Origin: JAFGLZ01 sp964390905
GTDB lineage: Bacteria > Planctomycetota > Phycisphaerae > UBA1845 > JAFGLZ01
NCBI GenBank assembly: GCA_964390905.1
Contig: CAYMLO010000008.1
Span: 1 to 64,000, forward strand
Reading direction: 5' to 3'
DNA length: 64,000 bases
In this document: positions 42,050-50,592 of the stretch, piece after piece
How positions within the stretch are numbered: position 1 is the stretch's first letter
Layout of the letters: each line of letters opens with the position of its first letter
Program-made: the position numbers and the translations under genes
Notes under the pieces: model-generated
What the model saw: only the letters and a program-made list of their open reading frames with translations
Told to the model about the DNA's origin: nothing
Databases searched by the model: none

Positions 42050-43138
42050 ATGAGACGAAGGATGGTTGTGGTGTTGACCACGTTGTGTGCTGGCAGCGCA
42101 GGTTGCCAGGCGCCGGCAAAGGCGTCCGATCGGAAAGGTGCGCCGGCCGCGGGCGGTGTCCACAAGGTGCTGCACGAACAGATCAATCCGCCGACGAAGC
42201 GGTTCCCCAAGTGCCATTGCTCGAGCATCGTGGCGCTGCCGAGCGGCGACCTGCTGGCGTGCTGGTACGCGGGCGAGGACGAGGCCCGGCCCGACGTGGC
42301 TGTCGTCGTCTCCCGTCGGGCGAAGGGCGCCGAGACGTGGACCCCCGCCGAGATCGTCGCCAAGACGCCCAACAAACCGGAGGGCAACGCGATCTTGTTC
42401 ATGATGCCCGACGGCGTGTTGTGGCTCATCTACGGTACGATGCACGGCAAGCTGGACGGCCCGCACGGGCCGGGCGTCCGCTGGGTTACTTGCGACGTCC
42501 GATGCAAGACCTCGACCGACGAAGGACGGACGTGGTCGCCCATCCGCATGCTCCGCGAGGAGCTGGGCATGGTCGTGCGAAACAAGCCGATCGTCATGGA
42601 CAACGGCGAGGTCATCTTCGGCGTGGAGAACAAGGACAGCCACAGCCGGTTCTGGATCACGTCGGACTGCGGCAAGACGTGGCACATCACCGGACCGGTG
42701 GCGGGCGTCCAGAACGAGCAGCCTACGCTGATCCAGCGGAAGGACGGTTCGCTGCTGGCGTACCTCCGGCCGGGATTCAACAGCTACATCGCCCGGACGG
42801 TGTCGAAGGACCGCGGGCGGACGTGGAGCAAGGCGACGATGACCAAGTTCCCCAATCCCTACGCGGCCGTCGACATGGTCAAGCTCCGCGACGGGCGGGT
42901 GGTGCTGGCGTTCAACAACTCGATGCGCGAGCGGACGCCGCTGACGCTGGCGCTCAGCGAAGACGAGGGCGCGACCTGGCCGTACAAGCGGGATCTGATC
43001 GCCGAGCGTCGCAGCGAGTTTTCCTATCCGGCCATCATCGAGGACGCCGACGGCATGCTCCACGTGACCTATACGCACAAGCGGCGATGGATCGGCCATT
43101 TCTGTCTGTCGCCGGCGTGGATCAAGCAGAAGCAATAG
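42050..43138 (+). CDS. Sialidase-like (BNR/Asp-box) lipoprotein
   Basis: 362 residues. The signal MRRRMVVVLTTLCAGSAGC ends in a lipobox (SAGC), so it is a lipoprotein. The six-bladed propeller shows four Asp-box motifs (STDEGRTWS, TSDCGKTWH, SKDRGRTWS, SEDEGATWP), with QPTLIQRKDGSLLAYLR and SYPAIIEDADGMLHVTYTH. Classical sialidases need an Arg triad, a Tyr/Glu pair and an Asp; these were not all placed, so the enzyme may be a sialidase relative acting on another glycoside. It lies 32 bp after the oxidoreductase. Confidence 0.82.
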   Translation: MRRRMVVVLTTLCAGSAGCQAPAKASDRKGAPAAGGVHKVLHEQINPPTKRFPKCHCSSIVALPSGDLLACWYAGEDEARPDVAVVVSRRAKGAETWTPAEIVAKTPNKPEGNAILFMMPDGVLWLIYGTMHGKLDGPHGPGVRWVTCDVRCKTSTDEGRTWSPIRMLREELGMVVRNKPIVMDNGEVIFGVENKDSHSRFWITSDCGKTWHITGPVAGVQNEQPTLIQRKDGSLLAYLRPGFNSYIARTVSKDRGRTWSKATMTKFPNPYAAVDMVKLRDGRVVLAFNNSMRERTPLTLALSEDEGATWPYKRDLIAERRSEFSYPAIIEDADGMLHVTYTHKRRWIGHFCLSPAWIKQKQ

Positions 43139-43153
43139 GGAGTCCAATCCCCG

Positions 43154-44239
43154 ATGCCGATGACCTCCCGCGAACGAGTTGAGGCGGCATTGAGGCACCA
43201 GGCGCCCGACCGGACGCCGGTGTTCGAGTACGTGCTGCTCTCGCCGCTGGCCGATCGGCTGCTGGGTCGGGCCTACGCCGTTGATGAGCAGCACTGGCCC
43301 AAGATCGTCGATGCGCTGGGCTGGGAGGGCGCGGTGCGGCAGATGGCGGTCGATCGGTTGGATCTCGCACGCCTCTTGGGTCACGACATGATGTACGTCT
43401 GGCCCAACCCGCTGCCCGGCGAAGACGCGACGGGCCCGCACATGCCGCCGGCGGACCCGTCGGACGATCCCGTCGAGCGGCTGGTTGCGCGGAACGCCGA
43501 GGCCGAGGCAGCGCTCGGCCCGCCGCCGCATAACAGCTTGCTCGTTTACGCGCTGCTCAAGGAAGAGATGCGCCGGCGGGACGTTGACCTGCCGATCCTC
43601 GCGCCGGCCTACGTACACGGCATCTGGACCGACGTCGACTTGATGGAGACGATGCTGCTGGCGCCCGAGGTGGCCCACGCGCATTTCGAGTTGGCGACGC
43701 GACGGGCGATCGCGAGCATCGCCCGGTACATCGAGCTGGGGATCGATCAGATCGGGGTGGGCGGCGACTTCGCGGGCAAGCGTCCGATGATCTCGCCGGA
43801 CGCGTACCGAGCGTTCATCGTGCCGGAGGTCCGTGCCTGCGCGCGGCGGATTCACGAGGCCGGCGCGTGGGCCGTCAACGCCAGCGACGGCGATCTCTGG
43901 TCGGTGATCGACGATTTCCTCGTCGGCTGCCAGGTCGACGGGTACCTCGAGATCGACCGGTTCGCCGGCATGGACCTGGCCCGGTTGAAAGCGAAGTACG
44001 GCGATCGCGTGACGTTCTACGGCGACCTCGACTGCGGTAACCTGCTCAGCTTCGGCACGCCCGACGAGATCCGGCAGGACACGGTTCGATGCCTCGAGGC
44101 CGGTCAAGGCGACGGCGGACACATCCTGTGTGCGAGCAACGCCATCACCGCCAGCGTGCCGCTGGAGAACTACCTGGCCGTGGTCGAGGCGTATCACGAC
44201 ATGTTCGGGCTGGCGAGGCCGGCGATCCTCGGTCGCTGA
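43154..44239 (+). CDS. Uroporphyrinogen-decarboxylase-superfamily protein (not HemE)
   Basis: 361 residues, a TIM barrel of the UroD/MtaA/CmuA superfamily. It starts MPMTSRERVEAALRHQAPDRTPV, typical of the non-heme branch, and has GIDQIGVGGDFAGKRPMISP, CQVDGYLEIDRFAGMD and VTFYGDLDCGNLL. Heme-making HemE has a different N terminus (KPVWFMRQAGRY-like), which is missing. Relatives in glycan clusters of planctomycetes and verrucomicrobia have no fixed role; methyl transfer to corrinoid is known for MtaA/CmuA. It starts 15 bp after the sialidase-like gene. Confidence 0.82.
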   Translation: MPMTSRERVEAALRHQAPDRTPVFEYVLLSPLADRLLGRAYAVDEQHWPKIVDALGWEGAVRQMAVDRLDLARLLGHDMMYVWPNPLPGEDATGPHMPPADPSDDPVERLVARNAEAEAALGPPPHNSLLVYALLKEEMRRRDVDLPILAPAYVHGIWTDVDLMETMLLAPEVAHAHFELATRRAIASIARYIELGIDQIGVGGDFAGKRPMISPDAYRAFIVPEVRACARRIHEAGAWAVNASDGDLWSVIDDFLVGCQVDGYLEIDRFAGMDLARLKAKYGDRVTFYGDLDCGNLLSFGTPDEIRQDTVRCLEAGQGDGGHILCASNAITASVPLENYLAVVEAYHDMFGLARPAILGR

Positions 44240-44274
44240 TGCAGTGGGGCGCCCATACCGGTGGAGCGATGGCC

Positions 44275-44427
44275 ATGAAGAAGGGACGCGCGGGCAAGGT
44301 ACTGGAACGCCTGGCCATCGTCATCGCGGCGTTTGTGTGCGCCGTGCTGGTGGTTCTGGTTTACTGGCTTGTCCGCCCCAGCGACATCCGGATCGCCAAG
44401 ATCCCGCTGACCCGTCCGCATGACTGA
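44275..44427 (+). CDS. Small single-pass membrane protein (50 aa)
   Basis: Not recognised. The ATG at 44275 (GGAG upstream) gives a basic start MKKGRAGKVLERL and one long helix LAIVIAAFVCAVLVVLVYWLV, then a short polar tail. In-frame ATGs at 44269 and 44239 (the latter overlapping the upstream stop as TGATG) are alternatives, so it is translationally linked to the UroD-like gene. No motif indicates function. Confidence 0.5.
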   Translation: MKKGRAGKVLERLAIVIAAFVCAVLVVLVYWLVRPSDIRIAKIPLTRPHD

Positions 44428-44468
44428 ACCTTCTGTGTGGATGACCCCCACCTCATCCGTGGGCAGAC

Positions 44469-44532
44469 GTAGGGCAGGTTCCACCTGTCGCGATGGGCAT
44501 CTGGGCAAGGCGGCGGGTAGAACCCGCCCTAC
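44469..44532. repeat. Inverted repeat GTAGGGC(A/G)GGTTC
   Basis: GTAGGGCAGGTTC (44469-44481) faces GAACCCGCCCTAC (44520-44532) with one mismatch. It lies between the small membrane gene and the convergent Gfo/Idh gene, whose stop lies inside its right arm region. Confidence 0.7.
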
Positions 44533-45719
44533 CCAAGGCCCGTTCCTGCACTTGAGGCGACCCGATCCACCTCGATCGGGAACATCGACGGCAGTTCGTC
44601 CCATCGGACGACGACGTGGCGTTCGGCGGCGTGGTAGGCGGCCCGGAGCCAGGCCAGTGCGAGTCGGGCGTCTTCGGCGGTCGCGGCCCAGGGCGCTTCG
44701 CAGGGCGGCGAGAGCGTCACCTGCCCCGTCAGCCGGTCGATGAAGTGCCGCATCTGACGGAAGTACAACGTATGCCGCCTTCCCTGCGGCAGACGGACGT
44801 GCGTCCAGGCATCGGCGAACACGTTCCTGCGGCGGTAGATTCGCAGTCGCATGGGCTTATGCTGGTATTCCTGGATGGCCTCGAACCAGATCTTGCCCGT
44901 CTGGCCGTAGACGTGGCCCACCTCGTGCCCGGACGGTCGGCCGACCGCGTGGCAGCTCTTGGCGAACTGGACCACCGTGCCGTCCATCAGCGTCAGGAGG
45001 CTGACTGACATGTCCTCATGGGCGCGGTTGTCGACGAGCTTGCGCGTCTCGCAGCAGACCGATTCGATGTCGGCGAGGATGAACCGCAGCAGGTCGAAGT
45101 AGTGGGGCCCGTGATCGAACAGATCGCCGCCGCCGCTGTCGGGATCCTCGAGCCGCCACATCCCGTACTTCTTTCGGAGGTCGATTCCCCAGCGCTGCAG
45201 CCGGTCCAGCGACCAGCCGACGAAGCCGGCGTGCAGATCGGGCAGGTAGTAGTGCCATTCGATGCTGACCTGATGCACCGGTCCGATCAGCCCATCGCGC
45301 ACCCACTGCAGGATCTTGGCAAACCCGGTCTCGAACCGTTTGCTGTGACCGATCTGCAGCAGGATGCCATGTCGATCGCGGGCTGCGATGATGCGGTTGC
45401 AGTCCTCGAGCGTGGCGGCCAACGGCTTCTCGCACAGGATGGCCGGCACGCGCTCGGCGCACGCCTCGACCATCTCAGCATGGAGCATGGGCGGCGTGGC
45501 GATGACGACGGCGTCGAGGGGGTCGGCGTCGAGCATTTCGTCGAGCCGACCGAACGCCCGCGGCACGCCGAAGCGCTTGGCGAACCGCCGGCGGTTCGCA
45601 TCGTCGGGATCACAGCAGGCGGCGATGACGGCACGCGCGTCCGCCGCAATGGCGGGCCCGTGACCGACCCGGCTCACCTGCCCGCACCCGACCACGCCTA
45701 TTCGAAGCGGCGATTTCAT
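44529..45719 (-). CDS. Gfo/Idh/MocA-family oxidoreductase, second
   Basis: 396 residues from the ATG at 45719 (GAGGATG upstream), giving MKSPLRIGVVGCGQVSRVGH. The Rossmann domain with LCEKPLAATLEDCN carries the family EKP motif. The C-terminal half has QIGHSKRFETGF and DSGGGDLFDHGPHYFDLLRF, the family's G-G-x-x-x-D-x-x-x-H substrate segment. It is divergent from the HtrA gene and convergent with the 41-44 kb genes. It is clearly different from the 41034 enzyme (about 70 residues longer), so it probably acts on another sugar. Confidence 0.88.
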   Translation of the reverse strand: MKSPLRIGVVGCGQVSRVGHGPAIAADARAVIAACCDPDDANRRRFAKRFGVPRAFGRLDEMLDADPLDAVVIATPPMLHAEMVEACAERVPAILCEKPLAATLEDCNRIIAARDRHGILLQIGHSKRFETGFAKILQWVRDGLIGPVHQVSIEWHYYLPDLHAGFVGWSLDRLQRWGIDLRKKYGMWRLEDPDSGGGDLFDHGPHYFDLLRFILADIESVCCETRKLVDNRAHEDMSVSLLTLMDGTVVQFAKSCHAVGRPSGHEVGHVYGQTGKIWFEAIQEYQHKPMRLRIYRRRNVFADAWTHVRLPQGRRHTLYFRQMRHFIDRLTGQVTLSPPCEAPWAATAEDARLALAWLRAAYHAAERHVVVRWDELPSMFPIEVDRVASSAGTGLG

Positions 45720-45766
45720 CTGTCCGTCATCCTCGTGTTCGACGTGCCACGACCCGCCGCGCTGCC

Positions 45767-45795
45767 TCGCCAGACGGGCGCCCATTGTATAGAAT
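45767..45795 (+). promoter_or_regulatory. Promoter-like element before the HtrA gene
   Basis: TCGCCA (45767-45772), a 17-bp spacer and TAGAAT (45790-45795). The expected start near 45802 leaves a 27-nt leader before 45829. Confidence 0.45.
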
Positions 45796-45828
45796 CTTCT
45801 GTGCGAGATTCACTGTGTGGAGCAGGTG

Positions 45829-47025
45829 ATGGACAACTGGCAGCAAGACCAAAGGCCCGGGTCGCCCTATCCGCAGGCACGACCGCTCGGCGTGCGCCCG
45901 GTCGGCGGCATGCCGCTGTGGGCGAGGCTCGTGCGTCTGGTCAGCATCGGGGTCATCCTGGTCGCGGGCGCCCTGGTGTGGCAGTGGTACCGCGGCGGCG
46001 GATCGGTGCACGACACCGATGCCGAGCCGCGGCCGGTCGCGGCCCGAGGCAGTCTGTCGGAGGCGGAAAACACCACGATCGAGCTGTTCCGAAACGCGTC
46101 GGCCTCGGTGGTGTACGTCCGCCCGATCGAGTTGCGGCGCGATCCCTTCAGGCTGAACGTCATGGAAGTCGAAGGCGCCGGGTCGGGCTTCATCTGGGAC
46201 GACCGCGGCCACGTCGTGACCAACCTACATGTCATCGAGGGCGCCAGCGCCGTGAAGGTCGTTTTGGCCGATGGCAAGAGCTATGACGCCAAGTTCGTCG
46301 GTGCGTCTCCCGGCAACGATCTGGCCGTGCTCTTCATCGATGCGCCTTCCTCCCAGCTCAAGCCGATCCCGGTCGGAACGTCCAGCGACCTTCAGGTCGG
46401 CCAGCAAGTGTTCGCCATCGGTAACCCGTTCGGGTTCGACCAGACCCTCACCACCGGCATCGTCAGCGCGCTGGGGCGACAGATCAAGTCGGCCTCGGGG
46501 CGGACCATCGAGGACGTCATCCAGACCGACGCGGCTATCAACCCGGGCAACAGCGGCGGGCCGCTGCTGGACAGCGCCGGACGCCTGATCGGCGTGAACA
46601 CTGCCATCGTCAGCCCCTCCAAGGCCAGCGCGGGCATCGGGTTCGCCGTCCCCGTCGACACGGTGAACCGGGTGGTGCCCGACCTGGTTCGCCATGGTCG
46701 CGTCGTCCGCCCCGGGTTGGGCATCGAGCCGCTGTCCGACCGGATCACACGGATCATGGGGCTGGAGGGCGTGCTGATCAGGCGCGTCTTGAAGGACAGC
46801 CCCGCCGCCAAGGCCGGCCTCCGCGCCACCGTCGCGGACAGGGGGGGCAGGCCCGTGCTCGGCGACCTCATTGTCGCCATCGACGGCAAGCCGGTCAGGA
46901 ACGTCGACGAGCTGTTGCGGGTCCTCGACAAGTACAAGATCGACGACACCGTCGTGGTGAAGACCCGACGCGGCGACCAGACCCTGGAGTTCAAGGTCAA
47001 GCTGGGGCCGATCTCTTCGAGTTGA
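45829..47025 (+). CDS. Membrane-anchored HtrA/Deg-family serine protease
   Basis: 398 residues from the ATG at 45829 (GGAGCAGG upstream; a GTG at 45817 is possible). A Pro-rich cytoplasmic N terminus and one helix (about 35-58, LVRLVSIGVILVAGALVWQW) anchor the periplasmic protease. Triad: His in VVTNLHVIEG (about 135), Asp in GNDLAVLFID (about 164) and Ser in INPGNSGGPLLDS (about 242). One PDZ domain (LGIEPLSDRI to TRRGDQTLEFKVKL) binds C termini. The single PDZ and membrane anchor make it DegS-like in layout, but no rseA/rpoE is near. General periplasmic quality control is likely. Confidence 0.92.
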   Translation: MDNWQQDQRPGSPYPQARPLGVRPVGGMPLWARLVRLVSIGVILVAGALVWQWYRGGGSVHDTDAEPRPVAARGSLSEAENTTIELFRNASASVVYVRPIELRRDPFRLNVMEVEGAGSGFIWDDRGHVVTNLHVIEGASAVKVVLADGKSYDAKFVGASPGNDLAVLFIDAPSSQLKPIPVGTSSDLQVGQQVFAIGNPFGFDQTLTTGIVSALGRQIKSASGRTIEDVIQTDAAINPGNSGGPLLDSAGRLIGVNTAIVSPSKASAGIGFAVPVDTVNRVVPDLVRHGRVVRPGLGIEPLSDRITRIMGLEGVLIRRVLKDSPAAKAGLRATVADRGGRPVLGDLIVAIDGKPVRNVDELLRVLDKYKIDDTVVVKTRRGDQTLEFKVKLGPISSS

Positions 47026-47070
47026 CTCGCGCGTCGGCCGGTGTCTGCGCGATTCTGTACCGGTTGGCGA

Positions 47071-47088
47071 TACGGGCGGTAGCCCGTG
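47071..47088. terminator. Short hairpin between convergent genes
   Basis: ACGGGC-GGTA-GCCCGT (47072-47087), a 6-bp GC stem midway in the 66-bp gap between the HtrA gene and the minus-strand zinc-ribbon gene. No T tract. Confidence 0.4.
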
Positions 47089-47091
47089 CCC

Positions 47092-47799
47092 TCACCGTCT
47101 TTCCCTGGCCCAGTACAGCACAACGAGGAGCAGCAGGACGGCGTCGCACGCGACGATGAAGATGGAGCGGCCGCTGGCCTCGATTTGCTTCTCGGGGTCG
47201 TAGCTCAGCACGACGTCGACGGTCAGTACGCCGAGCACGATGGCAAGCGCCGCGAAGGCGACCGCAAGCAGCGTGCTGATCACGCCGCCGGCGACGACGT
47301 ACCGCACGGCACGCCCGACCGCCCGAACTGGCTGCAACCCTCGCTTGGCGACAGACGCCACCGTCCACCTGGGCTGCGGAGGCGTTGTTGTCGGCTCGTT
47401 GCGCTTTGGCGGCGCGGCCGGCTTGGCGGACTTGGGTGCCCGTCCAGGATTGCCGAACTGCTCGCCGCAGTTCGGGCAGGTATGGACTTCGGGAGGGGGC
47501 GATGCGACGAGCGCCTCGTCGCATTCGCGACAGACGATCTTCCCGTGATGCCGGTACTTCTCCTCGAGTCTGCCGATCAAGGCGCCGCAGTTCGAGCAGG
47601 TGGCGGTCGCGGGCGGGGGGCAGTCTGCCAGCAGCTGGTCGCACTCCCGGCAGACGCGATGTCCGTGGAAGTCGTACGTCTGCTCCCGCGGGCCGATCTT
47701 GCCGCCGCAGTTCTCGCAGATTTTCACACTGGTGGTTGGCGTCGACACGGGATAGGGCGCCTTTGCGTGACGGCCGGCCGATAAGCTACTCATCGGCAT
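47092..47799 (-). CDS. Triple zinc-ribbon membrane protein
   Basis: Not recognised. 235 residues. Two LIM-like modules, ICENCGGKIG...HGHRVCREC and TCSNCGALIG...HGKIVCREC, each have CxxC...HxxxxCxxC spacing. A half module follows (TCPNCGEQFG). A Pro/Lys linker then leads to two membrane helices (about 165-190 and 208-230). The N-terminal zinc modules would face the cytoplasm. It could be a scaffold or a regulatory membrane protein. An ATG at 47793 is an alternative start. Confidence 0.65.
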   Translation of the reverse strand: MPMSSLSAGRHAKAPYPVSTPTTSVKICENCGGKIGPREQTYDFHGHRVCRECDQLLADCPPPATATCSNCGALIGRLEEKYRHHGKIVCRECDEALVASPPPEVHTCPNCGEQFGNPGRAPKSAKPAAPPKRNEPTTTPPQPRWTVASVAKRGLQPVRAVGRAVRYVVAGGVISTLLAVAFAALAIVLGVLTVDVVLSYDPEKQIEASGRSIFIVACDAVLLLLVVLYWARERR

Positions 47800-47992
47800 A
47801 TCATACCAGGGCCGTCCCGTCGATTGCGCGCCGAAAGACGGCTTTCCCCGGGGAGGCGTATCGGCGCCGGGGTCGTTCTCAGATACGTGTCATTCGGCGC
47901 AGGTGTGGCGAGACCCCTGTCCAGCGAGAGGGGCTGGTGGTCACAGGACCACGGTCGCCCACCCTCTGCGCTGTTTCGTTGGGCGCCCGAGG

Positions 47993-48724
47993 CTACGCCC
48001 GCCGTCGTCGCAGCACGGCGAGTCCGCCGAACAGCAGGAGCCCAAGCGCTGTGGGCTCAGGCGTGATCACGAACGCCAAGTCGAGGGCGTCTTGGGTTAG
48101 GGGATCTCGTAGCTCGTTCCAGCCTTCCGGGTAGTTTGGGTTACGCCCAAGGTCCGGGGGGTTGTACCAGACCGCGCCGTCCTCGAAATGGTCCTGGGAG
48201 GTCTTCCAGCCGAGGTCCCAAGTGCCATACACGGTGCCGAGTAGCAACCAGTAGGTCTCGCCCTCCTCCTGGTAAAACGGGTCAGGGATGCCCTCGATGT
48301 TGATCTGGAAGATGTTGCTGTGGTCGTGGGGGATCACCTCTTCGGTCCACGGGCTATACCAGCCCTGATCCCCCGTCCCCCACTGACGCCACGTGTACTC
48401 GTTGTCGTAGAAGACACCGTCCCAGAGTGGGTCCCCGGGCTTGCTGTATGGACCCGTGGTGTCGTTCTCGTGGATCCCCACCCACAGGTCGGTGTCCCAG
48501 TGCTCAACGTCCCCGCGCCACGAGACCCACAGATGGATGTCGGTAACATACCCGCTCTCTGAGCACTGCCAGTCGTCGGCCGGGACCCCCACTGAGATAT
48601 CCCATCCGTTCGGGTCTGGCAGTTGCGGGAAATGCATCTTGTGGCCGTCGCCGGGATCCCAATCCGCCAGGGCCGGTGCGGCCAGAACACACGACGCAAG
48701 AACAAGGCCCGCCTGTGTCTTCAT
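47993..48724 (-). CDS. PEP-CTERM-sorted secreted protein
   Basis: 243 residues. The signal peptide MKTQAGLVLASCVLAAPALA is followed by a Trp/Asp/Tyr-rich domain (about 200 residues, e.g. WDISVGVPADDWQCSESGYV and LWVSWRGDVEHWDTDLWVG). The C terminus is a sorting signal: TPEP motif, a short helix (TALGLLLFGGLAVL) and RRRR. Exosortases recognise this tripartite tail. The window's exosortase at 57288 is the likely partner. The body resembles domains I associate with planctomycete surface proteins, with no catalytic motif. CTTTCAG-rich sequence precedes the start. Confidence 0.88.
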   Translation of the reverse strand: MKTQAGLVLASCVLAAPALADWDPGDGHKMHFPQLPDPNGWDISVGVPADDWQCSESGYVTDIHLWVSWRGDVEHWDTDLWVGIHENDTTGPYSKPGDPLWDGVFYDNEYTWRQWGTGDQGWYSPWTEEVIPHDHSNIFQINIEGIPDPFYQEEGETYWLLLGTVYGTWDLGWKTSQDHFEDGAVWYNPPDLGRNPNYPEGWNELRDPLTQDALDLAFVITPEPTALGLLLFGGLAVLRRRRA

Positions 48725-48984
48725 TGTGCTGTCCTTTCAGTTTCCCCGAAGGGTTGCGGCGTCTGAGGCAGGACCTGTCCCCGGTGCACCGGGATGGTTG
48801 GGGTGCGCTTGCTGCTCCGTGTACTTCAATACTAGACAACGCGCCAAGGGCGGGCAACCCCATCCAACATATTCCCTTTGCTCTTAGGGATGTATATGAA
48901 CGGATTGACGAGTCGGAATCCTGGGCGGATGGAATGAACCGACGGCAGCCTTGCGGTCAGGCCGGCTCGGGGCGGATTGCTCGG
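48725..48984. other. Intergenic region of the PEP-CTERM gene
   Basis: 260 bp between two minus-strand genes. Apart from the promoter-like pair at 48829-48857 nothing coding or structured was seen. The first 50 bases are AT-richer than the flanks. Confidence 0.5.
48829..48857 (-). promoter_or_regulatory. Promoter-like element of the PEP-CTERM gene
   Basis: On the minus strand TTGCCC (48852-48857), a 17-bp spacer and TAGTAT (48829-48834), each 4 of 6 matches. The leader would be about 100 nt. Confidence 0.4.
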
Positions 48985-50544
48985 TTAGCTGGCGATCCGG
49001 TCGGCGGCGTTTCGGCCGGCGAGTCGGCCGCTGGTAAAGGCCCAGGCGATGTGGAGCCCGTGGCCCCAGGCGACGATCCCGCCCATGCCGTTGCACCCGG
49101 CCGCGTACACGCCTGGGATGACCTGGCCCTGCGCGTCGAGCACCTCCATGTTCTCGTTGATTCGCAGTCCACCCTCGGTGGTGACGATCCAGCTCTTGAC
49201 CGGCCCGAGGGCGCGGAACGGCGGCGTGGCCAGCGGCGGGCCGAACGACGTCCGGCCGACCGGATCACTCGACGCTCCGCTGGCGGCCTGGTTGTAGTCC
49301 CGAATGGCCGTTTCCATCGACGTCGGGTCCACGCCGATCCGACAGGCCAGCTCGGCGATCGTGTCGGCCTCGGCGTAGACGTCGGGTCTGAACCGCTTGT
49401 AGTCCTGGATGTACGCATACGCGATGTCGGGGGCGGTCGAGACGAAGTTGGGCCAGGCCGAGAAGACGTCCGCCAGCGTCTGGTCCAGCACGATGTAGGC
49501 AATCTTGTCCGGCTGTCGCGGGATGGCCAGCTCCGGCTGGTCAGTCTCGTCGGTGAACCGCTCGCCGCGGGCGTTGACGAGGATCGCGCCCTTCGCAAAC
49601 AGGCTGACCTCGGGATGCTGCCAGGTGACCAGCAGGCGCTTGATCATCCGCTGGAGAATGGCCTTGGGCAGCAGGCCCATCGCCCTGCCGAGCAGCTTGG
49701 CCATCAGCGGGTTGGCGGGCAGCAGCTGGCTGAAGGGCGCCTTGGGCGGGGCGATGAACCGGATCTCGGGTCCGTAGACCACGTCCATGTTGAGCAGCTC
49801 GGCGCCCACGTCCTGTCCGATGCGGTGCCCATCGCCGGTTGCGTTGGGGTTGATGCCCTCCACGCTGGCGACCTCGTCGGGCAGGTAGCGGCGCTTGACG
49901 TCCAGGCCGTTCGCGTAGTCTCCCGCGGCCAGGATGACCCCGCCCTTCGCCCGGATGTTGAGCGGGTCCGTTTTCGTTCGCGCCGCCAGGCCGATGACGG
50001 ATCCACCCTCGTCGCGGATCAGCCGCTCGGCTCGGCAGTCCAGGAGGATCTTCACGCCCAACCCGAGCAGCTTGCGGTGGATGACGGCGATATAGGCCTT
50101 GGCGTTGGGCACGACGTTGTGCATCCGCGGGACGCGGTTGGGCGGCTCGGGGCTGGGGCCGTGGAACTCCAGGCCCAGATCCATCAGCCAGCTCAGCGTG
50201 TCGGCCGCGTGCCGCGTGAACAAGCCGCGGAGGGCCGGGTTGTTCTTGGGTTCGAGGTGCGGGGCGAACTTGCCGATGTCCTCGTTGTGCCACTCGGGGT
50301 CGTCGTCGATCCCCGCCGCCTTCTGCATGGACGTACAGGCGGCCGTGAACGACCCGACGGCGATGCTCGTCGTTCCGCCGAGCTGCGACATCTTCTCCAG
50401 CAGCACGACCCGCGCTCCTTCACTGGCCGCCGAGAACGCCGCCGCCAATCCCGCGCCACCGCCGCCCACCACGACCACGTCGACCTCGTGGTCCCATCGA
50501 GTGGGTCGCTTGTCGGATGTCTCGTTCATCGATTCGGCACTCAT
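48985..50544 (-). CDS. FAD-dependent dehydrogenase/fumarate-reductase-like flavoprotein
   Basis: 519 residues, FAD_binding_2 family. The N-terminal dinucleotide fold is VDVVVVGGGGAGLAAAFSAAS (about 22-42) and continues with VVLLEKMSQLGGTTSIAVGS. The C-terminal FAD block is GQVIPGVYAAGCNGMGGIVAWGHGLHIAWAFTSGRLAGR. The family covers fumarate reductases, 3-ketosteroid dehydrogenases and sugar-related flavoproteins. No heme domain, FMN-binding domain or Tat signal is seen, so it is probably cytoplasmic. It is the second gene after the GH20 enzyme on this strand, 48 bp away. Confidence 0.85.
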   Translation of the reverse strand: MSAESMNETSDKRPTRWDHEVDVVVVGGGGAGLAAAFSAASEGARVVLLEKMSQLGGTTSIAVGSFTAACTSMQKAAGIDDDPEWHNEDIGKFAPHLEPKNNPALRGLFTRHAADTLSWLMDLGLEFHGPSPEPPNRVPRMHNVVPNAKAYIAVIHRKLLGLGVKILLDCRAERLIRDEGGSVIGLAARTKTDPLNIRAKGGVILAAGDYANGLDVKRRYLPDEVASVEGINPNATGDGHRIGQDVGAELLNMDVVYGPEIRFIAPPKAPFSQLLPANPLMAKLLGRAMGLLPKAILQRMIKRLLVTWQHPEVSLFAKGAILVNARGERFTDETDQPELAIPRQPDKIAYIVLDQTLADVFSAWPNFVSTAPDIAYAYIQDYKRFRPDVYAEADTIAELACRIGVDPTSMETAIRDYNQAASGASSDPVGRTSFGPPLATPPFRALGPVKSWIVTTEGGLRINENMEVLDAQGQVIPGVYAAGCNGMGGIVAWGHGLHIAWAFTSGRLAGRNAADRIAS

Positions 50545-50592
50545 CTGTGTTGGGTTGTTCCTTGATCCGACGATCGTCGATCGGATCGGGGG

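Noticed and set aside
41978..44197. Long minus-strand frame (739 codons) opposite the sialidase-like and UroD-like genes
   Set aside because: Antisense of two recognisable genes; no start signal or domain of its own. The same applies to the 742-codon minus frame at 2214-4442.
43154..44239. Heme-pathway HemE
   Set aside because: The N-terminal HemE signature is missing and no other heme gene is near; the start resembles the MtaA/CmuA-like branch.
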